NCBI GenBank assembly: GCA_003506635.1
Contig: DNZB01000154.1
Span: 1-6,208, forward strand
Reading direction: 5' to 3'
DNA length: 6,208 nt
DNA from: Parvularcula sp.
Lineage (GTDB): Bacteria > Pseudomonadota > Alphaproteobacteria > Caulobacterales > Parvularculaceae
Made by a program: the position numbers and the translations under genes. The notes below the pieces were generated by a model, which ran no database searches, was not told the DNA's origin, and worked only from the letters and a program-made list of their open reading frames with translations. Each line of letters starts with the position of its first letter. The first letter of the stretch is position 1. Positions 1 through 6,208 of this stretch are shown here, in pieces.

Positions 1-1160
1 AGGCCCCCGACTATCGTTTCGCGCCAGATGATGCGGACCGCGTTCGAGGCCGTGAGGTCTTTCGTCGCAAGGCTTCGGACCGCGACCGTCAGCGTTTGCG
101 TGCCGGCGTTGCCGCCCATCGACGCCACGATCGGCATCAAAACGGCGAGCGCCACGACTTGCTCGATCGCCTTTTCAAAAACCGAGATCACCAGCGAGGC
201 GAGCACCGCGGTTGCAAGGTTGACGCCGAGCCATGAAAAACGCGAGCGCACGGTTTCAATGACGGTGTCGGTGAGACCCGCGTCCGACTCGACGCCGCCG
301 AGCGCCAGCATGTCCTCCCGGCTTTCGGCGTGAACGATCTCGACGACGTCATCGACGGTGATCATGCCGACGAGCCGCTCCGCGTCATCGACGACCGGCG
401 CGGAAATGAGATTATATTGCTCGAACTTATAGGCGACGTCCTCCTGGTCCATATCGACCGGGATGACCGTCAGATCTTCCGTCATGATGTCGGCGATGAC
501 GGTCTCGCGCCGGGTCTTGAGGAGCGTTGACAGCGGCACCGCGCCGATCGGCTTGAACGCCGGATCGACGACGAAGACCTCGTAGAAGCGGCCGGGCAAA
601 TCCTCTGACCCGCGCAGCCGGTCAATGATCTGGCCGACCGTCCAGTAGGCGGGCGCGGCGAACACCTCCCGCTGCATGAGACGTCCGGCCGATTCCTCCT
701 CAAAGTCGAAAGCCTGGTTGAGCGCAAGGCGATCGACGACCGGCGCCTTGGCGAGGATCTCGGCGCGCTTGTCGTCGTCGAGTTCTTCAAGAATGAATGC
801 GGCGTCGTCGGTGTCGAGTTCGGCGACAGCGTCGGCGACCGCCTCCGGCCGCATCGCCGTCACGACTTCTTCGGTGAGATTGGGATCAAGCTCGGGCAGC
901 ACTTCGGCGGGGAGCGCGCCGCCGAGGAGCTTGATGAGCTTCAGCCGGTCGTCTTCATGCAATAGCGCGATGACGTCGGCGAGGTCCGCAGGGTGCAGCT
1001 CGTCGATAACCGCGTTGATGCGGCCGATGTCGCCGGCCTCAATCGCTTCCGACAGCGGACCGACAAACTGGTCCGCGAGCGTCGATTGATCCGCGCGCGG
1101 ACCCTCGTCCGGCGCGCGGGGGCCGTCGTCAGGATCGTCGCGCAAAGCCTGATCGGACAT
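1..1160 (-). CDS. mgtE: MgtE-family magnesium transporter with CBS domains (3' end cut by window edge)
   Basis: Inner-membrane Mg2+ channel/transporter whose cytosolic domains sense Mg2+ and gate the pore. I translated 386 codons from the ATG at 1160; the frame is still open at base 1. Residues 1-30 are an acidic, probably disordered lead. Residues about 35-160 match the MgtE N domain (LHPADLADVIALL at 55-67, then helical repeats). Residues about 162-280 hold two CBS domains (IMTEDLTVIPV at 225-235, SAPVVDD at 253-259, GMITVDDVVE at 265-274). A linker helix leads to the first membrane segment (about 308-328) and a second around 335-348, followed by the family signature GGNAGTQ at 349-355. MgtE proteins are usually about 450-470 residues, so roughly the last three membrane segments lie outside. 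The start is fixed: an in-frame TGA lies at 1194-1196 with no other start codon between. The Shine-Dalgarno is weak (GGGG at 1167-1170). It is separated from the upstream genes by 77 bases and may have its own promoter. Family assignment is firm; Mg2+ specificity is inferred from the family. Confidence 0.96.
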   Translation of the reverse strand, partial: MSDQALRDDPDDGPRAPDEGPRADQSTLADQFVGPLSEAIEAGDIGRINAVIDELHPADLADVIALLHEDDRLKLIKLLGGALPAEVLPELDPNLTEEVVTAMRPEAVADAVAELDTDDAAFILEELDDDKRAEILAKAPVVDRLALNQAFDFEEESAGRLMQREVFAAPAYWTVGQIIDRLRGSEDLPGRFYEVFVVDPAFKPIGAVPLSTLLKTRRETVIADIMTEDLTVIPVDMDQEDVAYKFEQYNLISAPVVDDAERLVGMITVDDVVEIVHAESREDMLALGGVESDAGLTDTVIETVRSRFSWLGVNLATAVLASLVISVFEKAIEQVVALAVLMPIVASMGGNAGTQTLTVAVRSLATKDLTASNAVRIIWRETIVGG

Positions 1161-1237
1161 GGCTCGCCCCGGGGAGGACGCTTCTACGCAGGGTCATGCG
1201 ACTGCTAAGTGAGCCCGCGCGCCGGATCAAGCGCGTG
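1161..1237 (-). other. 77-base intergenic gap between DUF1467 gene and mgtE, with a weak promoter candidate
   Basis: This is the only sizeable non-coding gap in the window. Read on the minus strand, it contains TTAGCA (1203-1208) and TAGAAG (1181-1186) separated by 16 bases, each matching four of six positions of the sigma-70 -35 and -10 consensus; this is weak and could be chance. A short GC-only inverted repeat, CGCGC and GCGCG (1231-1235 and 1218-1222) around an 8-base loop, lies just after the DUF1467 stop but has no T-run, so it is not a convincing terminator. The palindrome CCCCGGGG at 1167-1174 overlaps the probable ribosome binding site of mgtE. I see no magnesium riboswitch; the gap is too short for a classical M-box. 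Confidence 0.3.
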
Positions 1238-1483
1238 CTATGCGCCGAACTTGACGGCGCGGCTTGCGATGATGACGGCGATGACCGCGGTCAGCGCCGC
1301 CGCGACGCACGTCGCAAGGATCGCCTTGCGTTTGAGATCCGGGTCCGCCGGCGCGCCGGGATCAGCCCCTGCGACGCCGTCGCCCTGCGATTCCCAGCGC
1401 CCTTTGATCCCCATCGGCAGAACCGCGAAGAACACGCACCACCAGACGAGCACGAATATGATGACGATCTGGACCGGTCCCAT
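1238..1483 (-). CDS. DUF1467 family small membrane protein
   Basis: An 81-residue protein of unknown function. Residues about 4-24 form a first membrane segment (IVIIFVLVWWCVFFAVLP), with the WW pair and the following LPMGIKG turn that I associate with DUF1467. A polar, Pro/Ala/Asp-rich loop (about 29-50) follows, then a basic LKRKA stretch and a second membrane segment (about 53-73). The short tail ends in KFGA. By the positive-inside rule the KGRW and KRK residues suggest a cytoplasmic loop with both termini outside, but this is an inference. It starts five bases after the rnj stop and ends in TAG, so it is probably co-transcribed with rnj. In related alphaproteobacteria, DUF1467 genes commonly sit near rnj and proS; here mgtE follows instead. 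No enzymatic motif is visible. The family call rests on remembered similarity and gene position; the reading frame itself is well supported. Confidence 0.85.
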   Translation of the reverse strand: MGPVQIVIIFVLVWWCVFFAVLPMGIKGRWESQGDGVAGADPGAPADPDLKRKAILATCVAAALTAVIAVIIASRAVKFGA

Positions 1484-1488
1484 TCGCT

Positions 1489-3147
1489 TCAGACCCTCTG
1501 GATGAGGACGGCGGCGCCCGGGCGCTTGCCCCAGAGGTCGGTCATCACCGTGCGCACCGCGCGCGTCACCGCGAGTTCCACCGCTTCGTCGTCAAGCCGC
1601 TGTTTCTTCGAAAGGCCGCGAACGGCGGCTTGCGCCTTTTCAGCGACGACGGCGCCGACGTCGTCGATTCCCGGCGCCTCCTTCGGCGCGCCGGCGATGG
1701 CGACAGCGGGTCCCGCCGCGAGGTCGCCATGTTCGTCAATCGCGACAGCGACCGTGACGGCGCCCGCAAAGCCGAGCTTGCGCCGTTCGCGCATCGGGCC
1801 CGATCCTTCCGGCAGCAGGAGTTCGCCATCGAGCATCCAGCGCCCCGCCGGAACCTCGTCGATCACTTCCGGTTCGCCGGGCGCCAGGCGGATGACGTCG
1901 CCGTTGCGCGGCGCGATCGCGTCCTTGACGCCGAGCGTCAGCGCGAAATCGGCGTGCGCCTCAAGGTGGCGCGCCTCGCCATGCACGGGCACGGCGTATC
2001 GCGGCCGCACCCACTCATACATCTTCTTCAATTCGTCCTTGTTCGGATGTCCGGAGACATGGGTGAAGGCGTCCTTCTCCGTAATGACCTTGACGCCGAG
2101 TTCGACGAGATCATTGATCAGCTCGAATATGCCGCGTTCGTTGCCGGGGATGATTTTCGACGAGAAAATGACGGTGTCGCCTTCGGCGAGGACGAGATCG
2201 CGGTGATCGTCCCGGGCGATGCGGGCGAGCGCGGCGCGCGGCTCCCCCTGGCTGCCGGTGCAGAGATAGAGAACATGTTCGCGGGGCAGGAAGCCGGCCT
2301 CGGCGGGCTCGACAAAATTGATCCCCTCAGGAAGCAACCCGACCTCCCGCGCGGCGCCGACGATGCGGAGCATCGAGCGCCCGAGAAGGCAGACGGATCG
2401 ATTTGCGACGTACGCCGCTTCGCAGACCGAGACGACGCGCGCGACGTTCGAGGCGAAGGTCGTGACCGCGACACGGCCCTCCTCAGCGGCGATGAGTTCT
2501 GTGAGGCTCTCCTTGACGCGCATTTCGGAGCCGGACTCGCCCTTTGAAAGGACGTTCGTCGAGTCGCAGACCATGGCGAGGACGCCCTCGTCGCCGATGG
2601 CCCTGAGGCGCGGGGAATCCGTGACGGGCCCCAGCGTCGGTTCGGGATCGATTTTCCAGTCGCCTGTATGAAGCACGGTCCCGAGCGGCGTCCTGATGAT
2701 GACGCCGTTCGGCTCCGGGATCGAGTGGGTGAGCGTGACGAATTCGATGTCAAAGGGCCCGATCTTCAGCCTTGCGCCGAGATCAATCACCGTGACATCA
2801 AGCTTTGCTCCGCGTTCCTCGATCTTGCTGTCGATCAGTTTCGCGGTGAACGCCGTCGCATAGACCGGGCATTTGAAATCCGGCGCGAGAAGCCCTACCG
2901 CGCCGATATGATCCTCATGCCCGTGCGTCAGGATGAGGGCGAGGAGATCGCCGCGCTCCTCCATGATGAAGGTCGGATCAGGACAGATAAGCTCGATGCC
3001 CGGCGTCGCGAGATCGCCGAACATCACGCCGCAATCGATCATGATCCATTTGCGCGCGTTCGGCGGGCCGAACCCGTAAAGGTTCATGTTCATGCCGATT
3101 TCGCCGGAGCCGCCGAGAGGGAGGAAGACGAGTTCGTCTTTCGCCAT
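1489..3147 (-). CDS. rnj: Ribonuclease J (beta-CASP metallo-beta-lactamase RNase)
   Basis: A 552-residue cytoplasmic zinc-dependent nuclease combining 5'-3' exonuclease and endonuclease activity in mRNA decay and rRNA maturation. All metal-ligand motifs are present: HGHEDH at 75-80 (H75, H77, D79, H80), H141 in THSIPE, D163 in HTGDWKID, and H389 in PVHGE. These line up almost position for position with Bacillus subtilis RNase J1 (H74, H76, D78, H79, H142, D164, H390, from memory). The beta-CASP insertion spans about 210-360 with TTFASNVAR (229-237), GRSM (256-259) and CTGSQGEP (296-303). HVSGH (363-367) is the family's RNA-phosphate-binding motif. Residues about 450-552 form the C-terminal domain. 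The start is the ATG at 3147, which overlaps the coaX stop by one base and has GAAGGG nine bases upstream. The same frame stays open 134 codons further up to 3549, but that part lies over coaX and has no RNase J character. The length fits the family. Confidence 0.97.
   Translation of the reverse strand: MAKDELVFLPLGGSGEIGMNMNLYGFGPPNARKWIMIDCGVMFGDLATPGIELICPDPTFIMEERGDLLALILTHGHEDHIGAVGLLAPDFKCPVYATAFTAKLIDSKIEERGAKLDVTVIDLGARLKIGPFDIEFVTLTHSIPEPNGVIIRTPLGTVLHTGDWKIDPEPTLGPVTDSPRLRAIGDEGVLAMVCDSTNVLSKGESGSEMRVKESLTELIAAEEGRVAVTTFASNVARVVSVCEAAYVANRSVCLLGRSMLRIVGAAREVGLLPEGINFVEPAEAGFLPREHVLYLCTGSQGEPRAALARIARDDHRDLVLAEGDTVIFSSKIIPGNERGIFELINDLVELGVKVITEKDAFTHVSGHPNKDELKKMYEWVRPRYAVPVHGEARHLEAHADFALTLGVKDAIAPRNGDVIRLAPGEPEVIDEVPAGRWMLDGELLLPEGSGPMRERRKLGFAGAVTVAVAIDEHGDLAAGPAVAIAGAPKEAPGIDDVGAVVAEKAQAAVRGLSKKQRLDDEAVELAVTRAVRTVMTDLWGKRPGAAVLIQRV
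1494..1499 (-). promoter_or_regulatory. Probable ribosome binding site of the DUF1467 gene
   Basis: Minus-strand AGAGGG lies inside the last codons of rnj, 10 bases before the ATG at 1483. The spacing is a little long, but it supports this start and suggests that the gene can be initiated independently of ribosomes finishing rnj. Confidence 0.45.
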
Positions 3148-3920
3148 CAGCGTTTGCCCTTCATGCGTTTCCAGATTTCGTGAAGCCCCTTGATCGTAAG
3201 GTCGGCGTCGAAGTGATCGATGCATTCCGTCGCGCCCTCGAACAGCGAGACGACGCCGCCCGTGGCGACGACCTTCAAGGGCTCGGGATATTCCGCCTTG
3301 ATGCGGGCGACGAGGCCCTCGATGAGGCTGATATAGCCCCAGAAGACGCCCGACTGCATGGCGCCGACAGTGTCCTTGCCGATGACGCGGGCCGGGCGCT
3401 CGATCGCGACGCGCGGCAATTGCGCAGCGGCGTCGTGAAGCGCCTGCATCGACAGATTGACGCCGGGTGAAATGATGCCGCCTTCGAAGCCGCCGTCTTT
3501 GCCGACCATGTCGAAATTCGTCGCCGTGCCGCTGTCGACCACGACGCATGGCCCGCCGTAAGTCATGAAGGCCCCGACCGCATTGACGAGCCGGTCGGCG
3601 CCCGCCTCCGACGGTTTCGGGATGCGGACTTCGACGCCCGGGATCGTCGCGGCGGTGACGACAAATGGTTCGGTGTTGAAATAACGCCGCGACAGATTGC
3701 GGAAGTGAAACAGCGATTGCGGCACGACGTTTGAAAGAATGCAGCCTGTGATCTGGTCGAGCCGGTAGCCGTTCATCGCCATCATCTGCGACAGCCAGGC
3801 GGCGTATTCATCCGCCGTGCGCGTCGATGAGGTCGAAATGCGCCACTGCATGACCGGCGCGTCGCCGTCGTAAAGGGCGATCACCGAATTCGTATTGCCG
3901 ACGTCGATGGCGATCAGCAT
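3147..3920 (-). CDS. coaX: Type III pantothenate kinase
   Basis: A 257-residue cytoplasmic enzyme that phosphorylates pantothenate with ATP, the first step of coenzyme A synthesis. It belongs to the ASKHA fold. The N-terminal phosphate-binding motif DVGNTN is at residues 6-11, GADR at 107-110 carries the presumed catalytic base D109, and DSGTATNFD (129-137) with GGIISPG (147-153) completes the nucleotide and monovalent-cation sites. TGGV (220-223) is the late adenosine-side motif. The length of about 255 residues is normal for CoaX. A TTG at 3923 directly precedes the ATG at 3920; I chose the ATG because it follows GGAG (3927-3930) at six bases, forms the TGATG overlap with the birA stop, and gives the usual [11 protein letters not shown] opening. 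It ends in TGA overlapping the rnj ATG by one base. Type III kinases are generally not feedback-inhibited by CoA (family knowledge). Whether the genome has another pantothenate kinase cannot be seen here. Confidence 0.97.
   Translation of the reverse strand: MLIAIDVGNTNSVIALYDGDAPVMQWRISTSSTRTADEYAAWLSQMMAMNGYRLDQITGCILSNVVPQSLFHFRNLSRRYFNTEPFVVTAATIPGVEVRIPKPSEAGADRLVNAVGAFMTYGGPCVVVDSGTATNFDMVGKDGGFEGGIISPGVNLSMQALHDAAAQLPRVAIERPARVIGKDTVGAMQSGVFWGYISLIEGLVARIKAEYPEPLKVVATGGVVSLFEGATECIDHFDADLTIKGLHEIWKRMKGKR
3157..3162 (-). promoter_or_regulatory. Ribosome binding site that supports the rnj start at 3147
   Basis: Minus-strand GAAGGG sits in the last codons of coaX, nine bases before the rnj ATG. 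It is the clearest Shine-Dalgarno in the window and decides for the short rnj start over the upstream in-frame extension. Confidence 0.6.
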
Positions 3921-4666
3921 CAATGGCTCCGGGCTGGCGGCGGCGCCACCGCCCCTGCGGCGACGGCGCGCCGTTCGCCGTCTGAGTTTAGTATGAGAGC
4001 GCCGGAAAGATCGAGGTCCTCGAAGACGCCCTCGACCGCGCCCGCCGGCGTATTGACGCGCAAGCGTTGTCCCCGCCCGGCCGCGCGGTCAAGCCAGTCG
4101 GCGCGGATCGGGGCGAAGCCTTCGTTCGCCCATTGGCGTCGGCGAAATTCGAAGGTTTCATCGAGCGCCTCGACAAAGGCGCGCGGCGCCGGCGGCGGTT
4201 CGCGCATGAAATCAATCAGCCGGGCTGTCGGGTAGGCGACGCCCTTCGGCGCCGACACGATATTGACCCCGGCCCCCAGCGCGACAAGCGGCCCCGCGTC
4301 CACCAGTTCAAGGAGAAGCCCCGCGAGCTTGGCGCCGTTCGCGAGGACGTCGTTCGGCCATTTGAGCGCCAGCGGCGCGCGCGGCGCAAAGCGCGCGATC
4401 GCCTCGGTGAGCGCGAGCGCCGCGACGAACGATAATTGCGGCAGGCGTTCCGCCGGCGCCTGGGCGCGGAACAGAAAGGTTGCGGCGATGTCGCCTTCTT
4501 CCTGAAGCCATTCGGAACCGCGGCGGCCATAACCCGCAGTCTGCTTCAGCGCGATGATCCAGAGCGGCCCAGCCTCGCCGAGCGCTGCGCGGCGCTTGGC
4601 CTCAAGGCTCGTTGAATCAAGGGTCGGGAAAACCTCGATGCGAGAGAGCTTGCGCGGCCCCGTCAC
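3920..4666 (-). CDS. birA: Biotin--[acetyl-CoA-carboxylase] ligase, monofunctional (no DNA-binding domain)
   Basis: A 248-residue cytoplasmic enzyme that makes biotinyl-5'-AMP and transfers biotin to the lysine of carboxylase carrier domains. The catalytic domain starts almost at the N-terminus: [11 protein letters not shown] (16-26), the biotinyl-AMP loop GYGRRG (45-50), LKWPNDV (101-107), KLAGLLLE (113-120, K113 matching the catalytic lysine of the KxAGIL motif) and GAGVNI (131-136). A C-terminal SH3-like domain lies at about 196-243. The winged helix found in Escherichia coli BirA (about 320 residues) is absent, so it should not act as the biotin repressor. The start is GTG at 4666, one base after the nuoN TGA; no clear Shine-Dalgarno is visible, so translation is probably coupled to nuoN. 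It ends in TGA overlapping the coaX ATG. An oddity is Tyr46 and Ser51 in a loop that is GRGRRGR in E. coli; Arg48 and Arg49 are kept. Confidence 0.95.
   Translation of the reverse strand: MTGPRKLSRIEVFPTLDSTSLEAKRRAALGEAGPLWIIALKQTAGYGRRGSEWLQEEGDIAATFLFRAQAPAERLPQLSFVAALALTEAIARFAPRAPLALKWPNDVLANGAKLAGLLLELVDAGPLVALGAGVNIVSAPKGVAYPTARLIDFMREPPPAPRAFVEALDETFEFRRRQWANEGFAPIRADWLDRAAGRGQRLRVNTPAGAVEGVFEDLDLSGALILNSDGERRAVAAGAVAPPPARSH
3927..3930 (-). promoter_or_regulatory. Ribosome binding site that decides the coaX start
   Basis: Minus-strand GGAG is six bases before the ATG at 3920 but only three before the alternative TTG at 3923, so it favours the ATG. Confidence 0.45.
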
Positions 4667-4667
4667 G

Positions 4668-6110
4668 TCAGAATAGCGCGGCGGCCGCGCGTTCCGCCGC
4701 GCTCGCGAGCGGGCCCATCAAGGCCGGGAGCACCGGCAAGATGAGAAGCGCCGAAACGAACGCGGTGACGCCGAGCCGCGAACCCTGTTCGCGTTCAAAA
4801 ACCGGCGCGGGTTCGTTGAACCACATGATCCAGATGACGCGGAGATAATAATAGGCCGCGACGACGCTGAGCACCGCCCCCGCGACCGCGACCCAGATCA
4901 TCTCCGCCTCGATCGCCGCCTGGAACACGAAAAACTTGCCGAAGAAGCCCGCCATAGGAGGCACCCCGGCGAGCGAGAAGAACAGCACCGTCATGATGAG
5001 CGAAAGGCCGGGATTGGTTTTTGAAAGGCCTGCGAGATCGTCGACCGTCTCGGTCATGCCGCCGCGCCGGCGCATCAGGAGAATGCAGGCGAAGGTCCCG
5101 ATCGTCATCACGACATAAATCGCCATGTAGATGAGCGTCGCCCTTACCCCTTGCGCCGTTCCAGCCGCAAGGCCGATCAGCGCAAAGCCCATATGGCCGA
5201 TCGAGGAATAGGCCATCAGCCGCTTGATGTTCGTCTGCACGATCGCCGAGAAGGCGCCGACCGCCATCGAGGCGACGGCGAGAATGGCGATGATCGGCGT
5301 CCACTGGTCGGCGACGCCGGCGAAGGGCGCGATCATCGCGCGCGCGAAAAGGGCCATCGCGGCGAGCTTCGGCGCGGCGGCGAAGAACGCCGTCACCGGC
5401 GTCGGCGCGCCCTCGTAAACGTCCGGCGTCCACATGTGAAACGGGGCCGCCGAAACCTTGAAGGCGAGCCCCGAGATCAGGAAGACGAGGCCGATGACGA
5501 AGCCGACATTCTTCCCGGCTTCAGCGCTGACGCTGGCGATCGCGTCGAACTGCGTCGCGCCGGTGAAGCCGTAGACAAGCGATGCGCCGTAGAGAAGAAG
5601 ACAGGACGACAAGGCGCCGAGCACGAAATACTTAAGGCCGGCTTCCGTCGAGCGGCGGCTGTCGCGATGGAAGGCGGCGAGGATGTAGAGCGCAAGGCTC
5701 TGCGTCTCGACCCCCATGTAAAGCGAAATCAGGTCGTTCGCCGACGCCATCAGCAGCATGCCGGTCGCCGCAAGGACGATCAGCACCGGATATTCGAAGC
5801 GTCCGAGTTGTTCTCCCGCGAGATATTTATCGGACATCAGAATCGCGAGCGCGGCCGCTGCGAGGATGAGCAATTTCACGAATGTCGAGAAAGCGTCGAT
5901 GCGGAAGGCGCCGCCGAAAACATCACGCTCCGGCCAGCCGCTCATCGCCGCGACGACGAGCAGCGTCGCGATGAGGAGCGCGATCGACGCCGTTGAGATG
6001 AGGCGCGCCGATTTATCGCCCATGAAGACGCCGGCGATGAGGAGCGCCATCGCCCCGACCGCCAGCATCAGCTCCGGGATCATGTAGCTGAGATCGGAGA
6101 GGATCGGCAT
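4668..6110 (-). CDS. nuoN: NADH-quinone oxidoreductase subunit N
   Basis: A 480-residue integral membrane subunit of respiratory complex I, one of the three antiporter-like proton-pumping subunits, in the inner membrane. It is hydrophobic throughout with about 14 predicted membrane segments, the first near 10-30 and the last near 447-469. The charged residues of the proton path are all present: E135 in GVETQSL, K160 in GLKYF, K218 in LAFKVSAAPFH, K248 in AAPKLA and K392 in FFGKFFVF. These correspond to E133, K158, K217, K247 and K395 of the E. coli protein (from memory). HMWTPDVYEGAP (225-236) and QTNIKRLMAYSSIGHMG (292-308) are further signatures of this family. The ATG at 6110 overlaps the nuoM stop by one base (TGATG), as expected for the last gene of a nuo operon. 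The length is typical. There is no sign of frameshift or degeneration, and no terminator after it: birA follows one base later. Confidence 0.98.
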   Translation of the reverse strand: MPILSDLSYMIPELMLAVGAMALLIAGVFMGDKSARLISTASIALLIATLLVVAAMSGWPERDVFGGAFRIDAFSTFVKLLILAAAALAILMSDKYLAGEQLGRFEYPVLIVLAATGMLLMASANDLISLYMGVETQSLALYILAAFHRDSRRSTEAGLKYFVLGALSSCLLLYGASLVYGFTGATQFDAIASVSAEAGKNVGFVIGLVFLISGLAFKVSAAPFHMWTPDVYEGAPTPVTAFFAAAPKLAAMALFARAMIAPFAGVADQWTPIIAILAVASMAVGAFSAIVQTNIKRLMAYSSIGHMGFALIGLAAGTAQGVRATLIYMAIYVVMTIGTFACILLMRRRGGMTETVDDLAGLSKTNPGLSLIMTVLFFSLAGVPPMAGFFGKFFVFQAAIEAEMIWVAVAGAVLSVVAAYYYLRVIWIMWFNEPAPVFEREQGSRLGVTAFVSALLILPVLPALMGPLASAAERAAAALF

Positions 6111-6208
6111 CAGCGCGCAGCCCCGGCGGAAACCGCCGCATCGAAATTCTGAAGAAGCAGTTCAACCGACGGCGCGAAAATGTCGAGCGCGGGCTTGGGA
6201 TAAACGCC
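6110..6208 (-). CDS. nuoM: NADH-quinone oxidoreductase subunit M, C-terminal end only (partial)
   Basis: Thirty-two codons plus TGA, entering from the right edge of the window. The peptide begins GVYPKPALDIFAPSVELL, which fits the end of NuoM proteins, where a G-x-[YW]-P-x-P-x-LD motif follows the last membrane helix and leads into a short amphipathic tail. The stop overlaps the nuoN ATG by one base. Too little is present to judge the pump residues. The identification rests on the tail motif and on its position immediately before nuoN, where nuoM is expected. Confidence 0.9.
   Translation of the reverse strand, partial: GVYPKPALDIFAPSVELLLQNFDAAVSAGAAR

Noticed and set aside
482..790. Minus-strand open frame of 102 codons inside mgtE
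   Set aside because: It is a different frame of the same strand as mgtE, Ser/Arg-rich, and wholly contained in the clearly conserved N and CBS domains.
1218..1235. Possible terminator hairpin after the DUF1467 gene
   Set aside because: The stem is only five GC pairs with an 8-base loop and no T-run follows, so it could arise by chance in DNA this rich in G and C.
1196..2206. Plus-strand open frame of 336 codons antisense to rnj and the DUF1467 gene
   Set aside because: Its translation is low-complexity Arg/Ser/Ala-rich with no recognisable motif, and the minus strand carries rnj with a complete set of catalytic residues. It is a GC-driven shadow.
1630..2547. Plus-strand open frame of 305 codons antisense to rnj
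   Set aside because: It is codon-register antisense of the metallo-beta-lactamase domain; it is Arg/Asp-rich, without domain character or a plausible ribosome binding site.
3148..3549. 134-codon N-terminal extension of RNase J, or a coaX-rnj fusion
   Set aside because: The open frame runs upstream, but it overlies coaX in another frame, is Arg-rich without family similarity, and the ATG at 3147 has a good ribosome binding site and gives the normal RNase J length.
3921..3923. TTG as the coaX start
   Set aside because: It adds just one residue, is only three bases from GGAG, and the adjacent ATG matches the usual family start and the stop-start overlap.
5151..5996. Plus-strand open frame of 281 codons antisense to nuoN
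   Set aside because: The product is extremely rich in Arg, Glu, Asp and His, which is what the complement of a hydrophobic membrane gene gives in GC-rich DNA. NuoN on the other strand is unambiguous.

Overview
The window is a GC-rich chromosomal stretch, almost certainly from an alphaproteobacterium of the Hyphomicrobiales (Rhizobiales) type. The reasons are the gene order nuoM-nuoN-birA-coaX-rnj-DUF1467, a biotin ligase without a DNA-binding domain, a type III pantothenate kinase, an RNase J, and a DUF1467 protein, a family I know mainly from alphaproteobacteria. A finer assignment is not possible from this sequence alone.

Everything that codes is on the minus strand, so transcription runs from high to low coordinates. 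It begins with the last 32 codons of nuoM (6110-6208) and the complete nuoN (4668-6110), the end of the respiratory complex I (nuo) operon. Then come birA (biotin-protein ligase, 3920-4666), coaX (pantothenate kinase III, 3147-3920), rnj (ribonuclease J, 1489-3147) and a small two-helix membrane protein of the DUF1467 family (1238-1483). After a 77-base gap comes mgtE, a CBS-domain magnesium transporter (1160 down to the window edge, C-terminus cut off). The mgtE reading frame has no stop inside the window.

The first five genes are packed with almost no space: nuoM/nuoN, birA/coaX and coaX/rnj each share one base in a TGATG stop-start overlap, and nuoN/birA are one base apart with a GTG start. 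This strongly suggests one transcript with translational coupling. It links the last proton-pumping subunits of NADH dehydrogenase to two cofactor enzymes (biotin attachment and the first step of CoA synthesis) and an mRNA-decay nuclease. DUF1467 follows five bases after rnj with its own Shine-Dalgarno-like sequence. The 77-base gap before mgtE is the only place where a new promoter could sit, and only a weak candidate is visible.

The plus strand holds many long open frames, but they are antisense shadows of GC-rich genes. I saw no RNA gene, mobile element, CRISPR array, prophage or convincing terminator. The region looks like ordinary housekeeping core genome. No undescribed system is evident; the points worth a second look are the coupled gene layout, the mgtE neighbour, and one active-site substitution in birA.
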